Shown: positions 22,545 to 35,232, counted from the stretch's first letter. The stretch is 64,000 nucleotides of DNA from Epiperipatus broadwayi (GCA_028023455.1 JAQFVV010000253.1:1248469-1312468), one strand, 5' to 3'. Notes: generated by a model from the letters alone, not told the origin. Program-made: numbers and translations.

Positions 22545-23159
22545 ATTTGGTACAGGATACTGACTTTTAGTGAGGTTTTTATTTATTGTGGTCGTATAAT
22601 CTCTGCAAATGCGGATTTGCCCATTTGGCTTAGATATTACCACGATCGGGGTGGCCCATTCCATTTTCTCAACTGGCGTTAATACACCTTTACTAACCAG
22701 ATTTATTAACTCTTGTTCCACCTTAGTTTGCAGCACAAAAGGGACTTTTCTGGGTCTGCAGATAACAGGGGTCGCTCCACCTTGTAGCTCTATGTTTATA
22801 GGCATCGTAATAATTTTTCCCTCATCACTTTTAAATAACTCACTATATTTATTTCTCATTCCCATTCCCAAAGAATCAAACCATTCCCTACCTATAATAG
22901 GATTTAGACCGCCTTGTACTATACATAACAGTAGTGTTTGAACCTTACTATTTAATTCAATCTGAGCCATCACCTTCCCTAATATTTTCATACTATTTCC
23001 ACTAGCGTCTTTTGCTCTTAAACTTGTTTTCGTTAATAAAGGATGATTTTTTCGATTTTGCACTACTTTCTCCCAGTCTTCAAGTGTCATCATTGACACA
23101 CCTGTTCCGCCATCAATTTCCATTTTCACTGGTGTCTTTAATAAATTAACTGTCAGCAT
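22530..23159 (-). pseudogene. Gypsy copy 2 protease and RT start
   Basis: Contains the protease motif in altered form (IDGGTGVSMM, whereas copy 1 has SDSGAGVSMM: the catalytic DSG is now DGG) and the beginning of RT up to ICRDYTTTINKNL and YPVPNVRD. The catalytic RT boxes are deleted. About 30 bp are also missing at 22860 compared with copy 1, removing an 18-residue-scale stretch before GIEICVINK. Confidence 0.9.
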
Positions 23160-23987
23160 AAACTGATTTCCATATCCAATCTGTGTATTGTAAATATCAC
23201 ACTTTTTTTATTTTCGACTTTACAAGTTCGCGAGTTGCCATGATCCTTGTCTCCGTTATTTTGACATACTTTCTGCAAATGCCCAACTTTACCACAGGTC
23301 CTACAATGCTTCTTATTATATTTACACTTACGTGTCATGTGGCCTTTTTTCCCACAGCAATAACACGCTATCTCAAATGTTTTGCTCTTAATAGGTTGGG
23401 ACTTATTTTCGGTTTTCCGAATATACGCATTACCGTCATTTTTGTGGGTAAAATTTCTAAATTCTCGATTGGTCGGGTACTATTTTGTGGGCTACTCCCA
23501 TTTTGGTTGCTTCGTCGTACGTCAACTCTCTTGAAGCCAGTAACTACTGCCTAAGCCTATTGTCTGACATGCCCCAAAGTAATTTCTCAAGCAGATTATC
23601 CTCTAAGGCATCGCCATAACTGCAACTTTTAGCAAGTTCTCTTAGAGCTTGATCATAATCTCATATACACTCTCCCTTGTTTTGCCTTCGGTTTCTGAAG
23701 TGTAGTCTTGCAACATGCTTCAAAGGCTGGGGGCTGAAAAAATTATTTAATTACCCCGTAACTACATTGTATGGCAAATTCTCTGGCTCTTCATGATCAC
23801 AAAGTCTATTTGCTATTTCGATTACTTGTTGCCCGGCATAACACAATAATGTGGCAACTTTAATGGGGTCGCTTGTCATACAATTAATCAAAAACAGTTT
23901 GTCAATTCTCTTAAGGTAAATTGGCCAATCAAAAGAGTTATTAATGTTGAACTCATTAATTGTTACCTGAGGCACTGATGTCATCAT
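23153..23987 (-). pseudogene. Gypsy copy 2 gag
   Basis: The gag start is open at 23751-23987 (TSVPQVTINEFNINNSFDW, then YLKRIDKLFLIN). Between about 23470 and 23750 it continues with stops. The zinc-knuckle end is at 23153-23338 (CRTCGKVGHLQKVC). This copy preserves the gag middle that copy 1 lacks. Gag would form the particle that encloses the RNA. Confidence 0.85.
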
Positions 23988-24308
23988 TTTCTATTTTACT
24001 TTTTTTTTAAATTTATTTTCTATTTCACTACGAGATAACTATTAAACACTCTTACTGAGACAAATTTCTACTAATATGCTTACTAAACAAATTACTATTA
24101 ATACCTTTACTAAAACAAATTACTTTTAATAAATATGCTTACTAAACACTTTTCCAACCACTAATTCGATGTTCACCCGGACTTCGATTCTCAATTTGCT
24201 TGTCACTTTCTCTACGTTATACAATTCAATTTGAATCCACTACTGTTTCTAAATTGAATCAGATTTTTCTACTGGAATGTATCCTGTCGATTAACTGCAC
24301 CAATTTTC
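23988..24308 (-). other. Gypsy copy 2 leader and primer site
   Basis: Contains the same minisatellite as the copy 1 leader (ATGCTTACTAAAC-type units, 24045-24150) and, next to the LTR, the TGGTGCAGTTAATC-type primer site in reverse complement (about 24289-24303). Confidence 0.7.
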
Positions 24309-24890
24309 TGCTATGTACAGCCACTCACTCCGCTTAACAATCGGGTAAATAGACAAGCAGAAACCAAATGATTAGACAAATAGTTTAATAGAATTATTAA
24401 TCAGATAATATTACATATATAGTTATGAGACAATGATTTTTAACTTACGAATGCTGGCCATGAAGGCATACAAAAAACATAATATAGACCGGTGTGGCCT
24501 GCAAAGTTGCTAGATCCACTTTTTAACCTTCAGTGGTGGAGTTCACTGGGTTTGTTCCGTTGCTAAGTTAAAACTCTTGACTTTCGTGTGCATTCATTGA
24601 GTTCCCCGCTGCAAGTGCTGCTTAGTTATTTTTTGTTCCTTCTTTTTTCTTGTTAAGGAATGTTTCAGAAACCAATTAATTATCAGCTATTTTCTACTTT
24701 TAGTAATCAGCACTTTTAATCTAGCTGCTTAATTAGTTTCTAATCTGGAGCGCTTATCTTTAATAGCTACCAAATTTAATTACAAAATTCCTGTTTACTT
24801 CATTTAATAAAACTTATTTTAATAAAACATTAATTATTATATACGTATAACTTATTTTAACAAAACTTATTATCATACACGTATATAGCA
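24309..24890 (-). repeat. Gypsy copy 2 5' LTR
   Basis: Complete LTR of about 582 bp with TG at 24890 and CA at 24310-24309 on the minus strand, collinear with 8362-8942. Its outer end is next to the ATAAA duplication. Confidence 0.85.
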
Positions 24891-24895
24891 ATAAA

Positions 24896-26939
24896 CAAAA
24901 AAAATTTATGTAAATAACATTATAACATCTTCAAACCCCTGCTGTACTTTAGTATAGAGAAACTTTATTTGAACTTCCACGCAGTAAACCATTTTATTTT
25001 TAATTTACACCTTTAAATAGTTATCTAAAAATAAAATTATTGTATATAGTAACACCCAAATGATTCTGCTTCTCTATTGTTAATCGACTTATTTAATTAC
25101 AAATTTTCGCCAATTTTAATATTTCATATATAATTAAACTATCTTGTAATTAATTCTACTATGATAATGAGATAAATAATTGTGATTATTTTATCAATAG
25201 TAGAACTTCGTTCAGCAACATGGATTTATTTAATATTGGCAAATCACTAAAATAAAATCATTAATTAATGAACAATAAATAGCATTAATCGAATAAATAA
25301 CGTTACATAACTAGATTTTATTATAACACTTTCATTTAAACTAGCCGAATTTAATACTCACTCGTTCATGGTGTGTATATATATATATTTATCACTTTTC
25401 AGATAAATTATTATGTAAAATTTGATCAAAACACTTCTACTATTAAATATTTGTACTGATTATTAAAAAAGAAATTGCTACATTTTCGCGCCAATGCGCA
25501 TTTGAATTAAATTTTATTTAACTCACAATTTTAACAAAAGTAAATAAATATTGGATTATCTAAATAACGACTTATAAATATCAGGGCAAAGTTGGTTAAA
25601 AAAAGTATTTAGCTCTTCTGTCTCCTTGCTCTCAACTGCAATTTAAATATAATTCCTCATGTACTAAGAGTTTACGTTCTTCAATTTTATGTATGATGTT
25701 TTTGTGCATTTATTCGCTCATTAACACACATTTACTCAATAGTCGTAATTAAACATTTGCAGTTGACAATAAATTTGTATTATTGAAGTAAGCATTCTCA
25801 ATTCATAAATAAATATATATTTATTTTGTCACTTTAAAAAAATCTTTCCTTGTTATCTTTATCAAAATAATTTGATCTATATTTTAAAATAATCCTAATA
25901 TTGGGAATTAAGGACTACAATTTTACATTTTAGATTTACTTTATAGTATTATTAAGAACATTTTTTCAAGTTAATAATCCAATAAAATGGATAGATCACA
26001 CATGGAAAATTGATAATGCATTTTATCAAGATTACTTAGTTATTAGATATAAAATCATTACAACAAAAGAATGGTGAAAATAAATTTTAGAAATACAAAA
26101 AAACCTAAATAATTTACCATATTAAAAACTTTTTAGATAAAAACATGGCTTTTCTGGAATTCTGTCAATTAATCACTATAAATTACAAGTATGAACTGAA
26201 TCAAATATTTTAAAAGAGTGCATCACTTTTACATAATTTAATGATGATGTTTCACATTTCTTTTGAATTGTCTACCAATTATTTAAATTATACAAACATT
26301 TTTTATTACATTAAAAATCATGACGAATAAAATGTGCTTTATGACATTCTGTTAACTAGGCATTATATAGTGATAGCTATCATTGAAATGGGTTTAATTT
26401 TTATCTTCATGTCTTCATTATTATTTCTTTATTAAAAAACTCAGACCTTCCTAATACATTTATTGATAGTTTATTCATTTTAAAAATTAAAAAGGTTTCC
26501 TTTGAAACATCACTATTAAAAATCCCATTTGAACTTAATTTAAATGGGGAAAACTCACACTTTAATTTGATTACATCATAAATCCATAAAAATTTCAAAT
26601 TATAATAAAAACCCATACAATATGAAGCAAAGAACAGATTGAAATATTACTTCTAGCTATTGACATATAATAACTTATGTTTTTAATAATACTTTAATGT
26701 CAGACTACAGTAAAAGATGCATAAACGATAACAAATCTCTTTGAATTACTAACATAACTTTGTATTGTATTTTTTAATGCAGTGACATGCAACATTTTTA
26801 CACTTGTGATGTCCAAACTCAGACAGATATGTTACATGACTCATTATATGTTACCATCTTATTATAAGCATATAAGAATAGTAATAATAAAAGTCATTTT
26901 ACCATATATATATATACTTTAACGCACTGCAAGGAGCCT
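24896..26939. other. unassigned AT-rich sequence
   Basis: No repeat family or gene recognised; only chance frames such as that at 26407-26616. Confidence 0.4.
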
Positions 26940-27019
26940 TTAACGTATCTGCCGTACGAGGGCGCCATCTAGGCATTTGAACTTAGAAAATTTATAGAGT
27001 AGGCAGATACGTAAGTTAA
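26940..27019. repeat. small inverted-repeat element, about 80 bp
   Basis: TTAACGTATCTGCC (26940-26953) is the inverse of GGCAGATACGTAAGTTAA (27002-27019, with four extra bases). The interior is richer in G+C than the flanks (GTACGAGGGCGCCATCTAGG). It could be a very small MITE; one copy only, so undecided. Confidence 0.55.
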
Positions 27020-29179
27020 GATTCAAAAAAATTTTCATATATATATTATTCTGACCGTTTGCCCAATGTCACTAGCTCATAGAGTAGCAGAGATTTAAAC
27101 ATTTTTATAAGTTTTAATAGATTTCTATTCTCAAAATATATATTAAATATATTTAGAATAAAATAAAAGAAGCCACTGCCAGTAATTAACACACAACTAG
27201 ATTTTATTAACACACATTTAAAATTGAGGAATAAATTTATTTTTAGATTTTAACATTAATATTTTTTTTCAAATTTAAATTCAAATTACTATTTAAATAG
27301 ATCGCACAGATGGATATTTAAATTATATTTTACTTTAGTATGTCGAGCATAGATAGTCTACATAGATTTTTTTTCACTTAAAAACTTATCAAAACATACA
27401 TTCAATCTCAGACTAAAAGTTCGTAGCCAACCCAATGTCAGCTTCAAGATATATATTTGCAACTAATGTAATATGAAGATGGTAGCATAAAACCACGCCG
27501 ACAGGAATGTGCATCTGACCACGTAATATTATTTGAAGGAAATGATCTGTGTCCAGAACAGGAAAGTACATCTGCCTGAGGAAGGAATCATGTATATAAT
27601 TTTTTTAAAGAGTGCTACATATGGGGGAGAGCGGTCTTTCTGCCGTCTTATAAATCCCTGTCCATAGAGCTAGAAGGGGTCAATGGCACAGGAAATACAT
27701 TTGCGACCATTTCAACGATATGACTGCCTCTTTGGGGTCATGCATTCAGTTGGGCATGTTGCCCTGTATGCTAAACACGCTTCACATTACATTAATATAA
27801 ACACCCATATATCCCTCCATAAGCATTGCCCTAAACACAAAACAAATAGTCTGAAATTAAAATCCCTTAAATTAAACATAAATGAATTTAAACATAGTTA
27901 TTAATCTTTATCCATGCAGCTATCTATACCCAACATTAAATTTAATACATTTTATTTAGCAGATAAAAATAAATAACCTAGTTAAATACAAACATAAATA
28001 ATTGAATTAAAAAAATGGAAATGATTGAAATAGCAAACGTATATAAAAACAAATATTTATAATTGATTTAGAGTTCTATTCTTGGTCAGATAAGAGTACA
28101 TTCATTTATATTACTTTTTTTTTTTGGATTGATTACTTATTGACATTATACGGTAATTATTTAAAAGAAAGTTCAATTGGTAAAAGTTTATACTTTACAG
28201 ATTCTGCAGATTTTGAGGTCCATCTTTGTGATCACTTATGTAGATTGTTTGTTCTTTCTTTTTAAAAATGAAGCTGCTACTTGCCATTCCTTTTTGGTCC
28301 CTAACTGTCATAGGGAGGTCTCAGCTGGTTGTCCAGAAATTAAATCTATTGCAGACTCCTGCATTGTCTGAAGTCTGCAATACAGCTACCATTCATGGGT
28401 ACATTTAAAGTCAGCTCTCAGATCCGAATTATAATAATCATTTGGCTTTTATATTTTTCTTAGTCTCTTATCATCCAATCTTTGGATTCAACCGGCAAGA
28501 CGTCACTAATCCTCTGGTGTTTCAATTACGGTCCGTGCTGACATTTCTGGTGTTTGCATTGGTCATTTAATTTCTTTGTACTCTCTTATCTGACCCTTTA
28601 ATTTATTTTAAATGCCTCAAAGGCCAGTTTGCTTTTGAACAATCATTTAATTAATAAAACAATCATTTCCATTTTCTAAGGTTATAGAAATCAACATTAT
28701 TTCTATTGTTAAAATATCAATCTTTATATTTTTACTTTTTTACAAAAAAAAAATACTTTCAAATACTTTTTCTTAAAATAGTTTAAGTTTTCCATCTGCG
28801 TGACAATATATATATTAAACAACTTTTAATTTTCAATTTTTAAGTTTTTTTCTTTTTAATAAATCAATTTTATTTACGATCTTTTTATTTTCATTTTAAA
28901 ATAATGTGAAGGGATATTATATTCCGTTACAATATTGAAAAACTGCTTATTAACAAAAAATGTATAAAACGTGATTCTTAGTAGCAATTACAACTTTTTT
29001 TGCCTGTTTTAGAAAATGTGTACATTTAAAAATATAATACCATGTAGTACTATGTATCAACAATAGGAGGACATTAGCATGAAGAACAAAACTCTGAGAG
29101 TAAAGAAGAGAAATTAAAGCAATATAAGTGAAGTTCTGTTATGATATGCTGTTTATACAAAATGGATTGGAATATGTAG
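27020..29179. other. unassigned sequence
   Basis: Moderately AT-rich with no recognisable gene. The segment 27400-27800 is less AT-rich and contains a 73-codon frame with no recognisable domain. The 64-codon frame at 28177-28371 has several Cys and His residues but no spacing I recognise. Confidence 0.35.
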
Positions 29180-29690
29180 TGTCACGGACAAGTTGTTTTA
29201 AGATTTGATGTAATTCTTTATGTAAATAATAGTGTAAAATTAAAGATTCATATATAATAAGTGTATAAAAAGTATTGGAATTATTAATGTAAATTGTCAT
29301 GTAAAAATAACCATATATGGGTTTAAAGTTAAGTAAAATGTACTTACAAAATGCCTCACCTTATAAGGTAAAAATGGGGATAAATCAAAACCGATAGGGA
29401 CTAGCGAAGGTTCAGCTGACTGACCATATAAGGAAAGATATTTATGGAATGTTTTGTTAGGACTCCAGAAGTCGGGTATATAAGTGGGATGTAGAGGGAG
29501 AATCAGGGGATTAGTAGAAAAAGTTAGACTACAGTGGCCCTAACGGGCAGACCTATGATACCCAACTTTAAAGGAGTGCTTTAACTGACGTATGTAACAG
29601 TAATGTATATATTTGAATTTGTGGAAAATTAAACTAATAATTTAACTTACTCAAATCTGTCTAAAGTCTCATTTATTTGATGCATACACA
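29180..29690 (+). repeat. possible solo LTR
   Basis: Starts TGTCACGGACAAG and ends GATGCATACACA, with a TATA box in GGTATATAAGTGGG at about 29475 followed by purine-rich GTAGAGGGAGAATCAGGGG. About 510 bp, and less AT-rich than its flanks. Layout (TG..CA, central TATA, AATTAAAC-type polyadenylation context) fits an LTR, but I see no 5-bp target duplication and no second copy in the window. Confidence 0.4.
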
Positions 29691-29814
29691 TCAGGATATA
29701 AAGAATGAAGCATTTAAACACAAAAGAGATCAGACAGGCAATAATGAATTGAGCAGTTTTCATATTTTTTTAAGTGTTTAGGTTTTTATTTTTACAATTA
29801 TAAATTTACTATCC

Positions 29815-29902
29815 AACGTGAGAACTTCTCAAAATTTTTACAACCCCAACAATTTTTCTGTGACTCCTTAAAGAGTCACAACTCACAAGTTTCACACCAC
29901 TG
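29815..29902 (-). mobile_element. hAT-type element end
   Basis: On the minus strand from 29902: CAGTGGTGTGAAACTTGTG, then a hairpin-prone GTGACTCTTTAAGGAGTCAC. This is the layout of many hAT/Charlie-type ends (CAGTGGTTCTCAACC followed by a GTCGCGACCC-type repeat). I did not find the other terminus or an 8-bp duplication of CCTTGGTA, so only one end is called. Confidence 0.5.
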
Positions 29903-30629
29903 CCTTGGTAGATATAAAGTGACAATTGTTTCAACAAAAAAGTATAAGATACTACCAATATCTTTAAACTATTGTCACACCATTGTGTTAAACAATGGTA
30001 TAACTTTTTAGCAATGTATATAATTGATATAATCAAGTCCTTCTTTGGGGCAAAGATAGTTATATGGAACAAAATAGTTATATAACATTTTATGTATATT
30101 TAACTGCTTGATTTTGTCACTTTTATGAGAAAAAAAATGTTAATAGAATGCATAATTTTGTCATTTCTTAATTAAAAAAAAGAACAAATTAAGAAAACTT
30201 ATAAAATTTTCTATAAAAAAAACTAATAACTAAACAAAAGCAATATTTTCCTTACATGTGTGAATTGCATACCATTGATATAAGGTATTGTTGTTTTTTT
30301 TTAAGCGAAAAAGTAAAGACTTTATAACAATAAGTTTAGTGTATGTTATGTCTACATACAAACAAAAGGCCATAAGGAAGCTCAAATATATTTTATTAAT
30401 AAATAATAATTAAATTTGTATACACAATAGTTCTAGCTTTGGTTAATTTTCTTTAGGCAGAAAGTTTAATGTTGCAAATTAATTTAGCTTTAATATATAT
30501 GGTTTGTTACAACTGAGTTAGCCACAGCAGTAATCACTAATAAAAAACTTGATTCAGTATTTTTCTGGGAATGTGGTTACTCACTTGTAACCAAATGCTC
30601 TATTTCAATTGCCACAGTTGATTCACAAC

Positions 30630-31010
30630 CGAAATACACATAACATCGCATGATCACTATTTCTTATGCTAGCACATTACTGTTATTAAAACAGGCAAAA
30701 CTCTCCATACAATAATGCCACTCAGTGTCAACCAGAGTAATCAATGAAATGACAGAAGGCTTGTGCATAAAATCCCTATCTGGGGATATTGGATGAGTAG
30801 GCACTAGATAGGGATTTTATGCATAAGCCTACTCTCCATAGAGTAGTGCCACTCAGTAACAACCAGAGTAATTAATGGATTCCAGAAGGCTTGTGCATAA
30901 AATCCCTACTGTTACACACAAGCCTTCTGGCATCCATTGATTACTCTGGTTGGCACTGAGTGGCACACTACTGTATGGAGAGTTTTGCCTGTTTCAAAAT
31001 ACACCTGTTT
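30630..31010. repeat. repeat family A, inverted composite
   Basis: AACAGGCAAAACTCTCCATAC (30690) is the inverse of TATGGAGAGTTTTGCCTGTT (30974-30993), and between them CCACTCAGTG..CCAGAGTAATCAATG..GAAGGCTTGTGCATAAAATCCC is repeated in both orientations three times. The centre contains GGGGATATTGGATGAGTAGG, the segment that follows the family A hammerhead elsewhere. It is a rearranged array of family A pieces. Partial copies lie at 31330-31610, 35375-35475, 37790-37960 and 38765-38990. Confidence 0.75.
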
Positions 31011-31329
31011 GATGACTTCAAAATAATTGTTTTAGAAATATATTTCTATATATAAATAAAAATTTCAGATCTCTATGATTTCTACATCCTTTCATTATAA
31101 TTGGTTTTCTTATTTTAATGACTGCTTTTTGCCTTGTCTGATAAATTGCAAATTTTTTTCCCAATATGTTTTTGCCAGTTTATTACTTAGTTGGAAATTT
31201 AATTTATTGGGTCCAATCATTGCAGTTTTATTAGTAGTAATTATATGTTAAACTATTCCCATCATTTAATATTAATTGTTAAATGCCTTTAAAAAAGCCA
31301 AACCTTATTTAAACTTCTGCACTATTTAA

Positions 31330-31610
31330 ACATCACATGATTATCATTTCTTATGTTTATACAATCTGTTAAAAGAATAACAACTCTCTCCATATAGTTG
31401 TGCCATCCAGTGCAAGCCATAGTAAATAGTGGATGTTAGAAGGTTTGTTCATCAAAATTTCTATCTAGTGCCTACTTGCCTAATATCTGCAGACTAGCTC
31501 CTAGTTTGTGGCTCTCATCAGTAAAAAGTCTTGGATCTAACAGCACTTACATCTAGATCTTTGAATCTAATGCAACTCTCCAGCAGGAACCTTTTATCTT
31601 TTGAATTAAG
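31330..31610 (-). repeat. repeat family A, long copy
   Basis: From CATCACATGATTATCATTTC through AACTCTCTCCATATAG and TATCTAGTGCCTACTTGCC to the hammerhead (minus strand) and AATGCAACTCTCCAGCAGG. This is the most complete linear copy of the family and gives the order of its parts. Confidence 0.75.
31487..31528 (-). ncRNA. decayed hammerhead, family A
   Basis: The minus strand has CTGATGA (31521-31515) and the stem III/C17 part CTAGTC, but GAAAC has become GGAGC, so A13/A14 of the core are damaged. Stem I is also weakened on the upstream side. Predicted inactive. Confidence 0.6.
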
Positions 31611-32082
31611 TATAAAGCTATAAGCGCAAAATGAAAACACAATAATGTTTCAATCCAATCTCATTCACTTGTATATTCATATATTTCTGAATCCAGTTCA
31701 GTATCTATAATATTTTGGCATCTTGGGTTTTCAATAATCATAGTCATCAATAATGCCTTGGCCAGAATTAGTATTAAAGCACTAAAATTATCATATCATT
31801 GTATGCAGAAAGTTGCTACTAATTTAACAGGTTGTGTGAGCATAAAAAATATTGACCATGTAATATTTTAGTGATTTGATAGTCAATCCTGACCAAAGAA
31901 TAATAGTGACTATAGTTATTAAGGCTGAAGAAAGGAGTTTTGCTATTAACTGAAAGGAGACCCTTTGATTCCTCTTGGAGGCCTTAAAGGAACCGAGCAG
32001 GGCAAATTCCTAATGTCCACTCCATACATTCTTGTCGTTGCAGCTGTTATTACTATGTGATTATTCATATAGTATACAAACA

Positions 32083-35000
32083 TGGATGGGCTGCTCACCA
32101 ACATGCATTAGCCAGCGTGGTGAATTTATTGGCTTTTTACCTCTGAGTTTAAGATCAAGAAACACCATGGTCTTTCTTTTCAGTGCCTGATAAGGCAGAA
32201 TGAATGTTTGTGTAAAGGATAATATTTTCCCAATACATATATACAATTATGACAGACAAAAATAAAGCATGGCCCTTATTCCCAGGAGGCTGTAAAGTCA
32301 CCAACCAAGGCAGCGGTTGGTGGCCGAAGGCGGAGGGTGCTAAGAATCCCCTGATTGCGGACCCAGGCTTCCATTTGATGATGACTTTTTATTTAGGTAC
32401 TTACAACTGCAGATCACTTTCAAGTGAAGGAAGATTGTAAGAATTAGAAGAAGAACTCTCTTATATTAAATGGGACATTATTGGACTTTGTGAAGTTAGA
32501 AGAAAAGGTGAAGAGACAATTGATTTAAAAAGTGGACATATACTCTATTATAAAGGCACAAATATTGGAAATACAAGTGGAGTAGGATTCATTATAAATA
32601 AAAAGTGGAAGAAAAATATTGTGGAGATTGATGGTGTATCGGACAGAGTGGCAAGATTAGTTATACAACTTAATAGCAGATACCAAATGCAGATAATTCA
32701 GGTTTATGCCCCAACAAGTTCTCATAGTGATGAAGTAGTAGAAGATTTTTATATGGATGTACAAAAGGCTTTTGATCAGAGTAAACACCATTTTAAAATT
32801 GTTATGGGAGACTTTAATGCTAGAATTGGTAAAAAAATGAAAGATGAAAGTGCTGTGGGTAATTTTGGTTATGGTAATAGAAATGAGAGAGGACATAGAC
32901 TTGTGGAATTTGCAGAAAAAGAAAAACTTTATATTATGAATTCTTTTTTTGAGAAAAATGTTAAAAGGAAATGGACATGGAAACATCCAAATGAAGGTAC
33001 AGCAGAATTGGATTATATTTTGACTAACAGGAAATACATATTTCAAGATTGTAATGTTCTTAATAAATTTAACACAGGAAGTGATCATCAATTAGTAAGG
33101 TGTAAGATACGTGTTAATGTTAAACTAGAGAGACAAAAATTATTAAGAAAAACAATATTTACAGTTGATATTCCTAATCTTCAGAAACATTCTAATGAAT
33201 TTAAATTAGAACTTACAAATCGGTTTCAAGTATTAGTAGATTTTGAACATGATTCAGATTTGAATGAAATTAATATGAAAATAACTGATACACTTTTGAA
33301 AACTGCAACAAAGATAGCTGGTAGAAAGAAACAGCAATTGACCAATAAAATTTCTACTGAGACTAGAGGATTTATGAAGAAAAGAAGGAATATGAAGATA
33401 TACAAAAATGATGCATTAAAAAGAATTGAATATCTCGAATTTTGTAAAATGGTGCGGAAAAGAGTTGAAAATGATATAAGAAAGTCTAACTGTGAATTAG
33501 CAAGGAAAGCTGTAGAAGAAAATAAAAGTCTTAAGAATGTAAAACAACATTTTGGTATTGGTAGGAAATTTATATCTGCAATAAGAAAAAAAGATGGAAT
33601 TATTACTAAAAGGAGAGATGACATCATGAAATTGGTAGAAGATTTTTATCAAGAATTATATAGTAATAAAGAACAAGTACCTCCTATATCTATTACATCT
33701 TCCAAATTGCCCAGAATTTTAAATGAAGAAGTGAGACATGCAATTAAATGTATGAAGAAAGGAAAGGCTCCAGGTAATGATGGAATTATAATTGATATAT
33801 TAAAAGAAGCAGGTGAAGAAATAGAAAATTTTTTAGCAAAGTTATATACCAAATATCTAAATGATAAAGATGTACCGGATGATTGGAAGAATGCAGTAAT
33901 AATATTAATATTTAAAAAAAGTGATAAAGAAGATATTAGAAATTACAGACCTATCAGCCTTTTATCAGTTTTATATAAAAATTTTACCAAGATAATTACT
34001 ACTCGTCTACAGAGAACATTGGATTTCCACCAACCAAGAGAACAAGCCGGATTTAAAAGTGGTTTTAGTACAGTAGATCATATTCAAGTATTGAGAGAAG
34101 TTATAGAAAGGACAAATGAATATGAGTTGCCATTATGCTTAGGATTTGTAGATTATGAAAAGGCATTTGATTCTATAAACATTTCTTCAGTGATTAAAGC
34201 ATTAGATCATCAAGGTATAGATCCAGGATATTGTCATATTTTAAAGAATATTTATAAAAATGCAACAGCAATAATTAGATTACATAATGATACTGGGAAA
34301 GTCAACATTGAGAAAGGTGTAAGACAAGGTGACTCCATATCTCCAAAACTTTTTACAGCAGTGCTGCATGAAGTATTTTGTGGATTAAAATGGGAAACTA
34401 AAGGAGTGAAAGTAAATGGTGATTATTTAAGTCATTTAGATTTCGCAGATGATGTAGTTGTTTTTGCGAATAATGCTTCAGATCTGCAGGAAATGTTGCA
34501 GGAATTATCAGATGAAAGTAGGAAAGTAGGACTAAAGATAAATGTTAAAAAGACTAAAGTAATGTTTAATCGATTTGCTCAAAATATGAAAATAAAGATT
34601 GATTATGATGAATTAGAAGAAGTTAACAGTTACAAATACCTTGGTCAGATTATTAATACAGATGGAAACATAATAGAGGAAATTAATCATAGAATTAAAC
34701 TTGGTTGGAGTGCTTTTGGTAGAAATAACTTGATACTAAAAGGAAATATGCCTATGTGTTTGAAAAGGAAGGTTTTTAACAAATGTGTTTTACCAGTTCT
34801 TACTTATGGATCTGAGACTTGGACACGTAATAGAAGAGCAATTCAGAGACTTCAGACTACTCAAAGAAGTATGGAGAGATGTATGTTGGGAGTAACAAGA
34901 AGAGATTGTAAATGCAATGTATGGGTAAGAGAACAAACAGGTGTTACTGACCTCATTGAAAAAATTAAAAGATTGAAGTGGAGTTGGGCTGGACATATTG

Positions 35001-35232
35001 TTAGAAAAGATGATAATAGATGGACAATTGAAATTTTAAACTGGATTCCAAGAGATTGTAAAAGACCCAGAAAGAGACCACATGTGAGATGGATGGATGA
35101 AATAAGAAAGTGTGCAGGGGTGATGTGGAGAAGAGAAGCTAAAGATCAGAGAAGATGGATTAAATTTGGAGAGACCTTCATCCTGCAGTGGATTGATAAT
35201 GGTTGATAATGATGATGATGATGATAGTATTA
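32083..35232 (+). mobile_element. RTE-type LINE, nearly full length
   Basis: A non-LTR retrotransposon from a 5' region (32083 onward; also found at 17987-18110) through one endonuclease-RT reading frame (32249-35206) to a short 3' end with a (GAT)n tail at about 35208-35226. The lack of a long 3' UTR and a microsatellite tail instead of poly(A) are RTE-like traits. Fragments at 17583-18110 and 38509-38703 show that the family has moved several times in this region. The exact 5' boundary is not visible. Confidence 0.88.
32249..35206 (+). pseudogene. RTE-type endonuclease-reverse transcriptase, one internal stop
   Basis: From ATG 32249 the frame is continuous to 35206 except for TAA at 32438-32440, which probably came from CAA (..SSEGRL stop ELEEEL..). 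After it, ATG 32621 starts an 861-residue frame. Order: AP-type endonuclease with YNCRSL, GLCEVRR (metal-binding Glu), VMGDFNARIG, ELDYIL and SDHQLVR; a linker; reverse transcriptase with RPISLLS, EQAGFKSGFST, VDYEKAFDS, GVRQGDSISP, the catalytic FADD box at 34442-34453 (more often YADD), and YLGQII; then a C-terminal ERCMLGVTRRD..RWMDEIRK region. The protein would nick target DNA and copy its RNA there (target-primed reverse transcription). Only one stop in about 985 codons means recent activity. Start codon choice is uncertain. Confidence 0.92.

Larger units (their letters stand above)
21418..24890 (-). mobile_element. Gypsy-type LTR element, copy 2, with inverted LTR ends
   Basis: Both outer ends read TGCTATATAC inward: plus strand from 21418, minus strand from 24890. 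They are flanked by the direct repeat ATAAA (21413-21417 and 24891-24895), the 5-bp duplication normal for Gypsy integrase. The right end is a complete 5' LTR, leader and gag start on the minus strand. At the left the first 423 bp of an LTR in opposite orientation are fused to the integrase region at a TGTTTTTC shared by both sequences (21834-21841). The inner part has also lost about 0.9 kb relative to copy 1. The element thus entered the genome with two U3 ends. Confidence 0.9.

Noticed and set aside
28177-28371. Cys/His-rich small protein
   Set aside because: Sixty-four codons with no recognisable Cys spacing, signal peptide or gene context.
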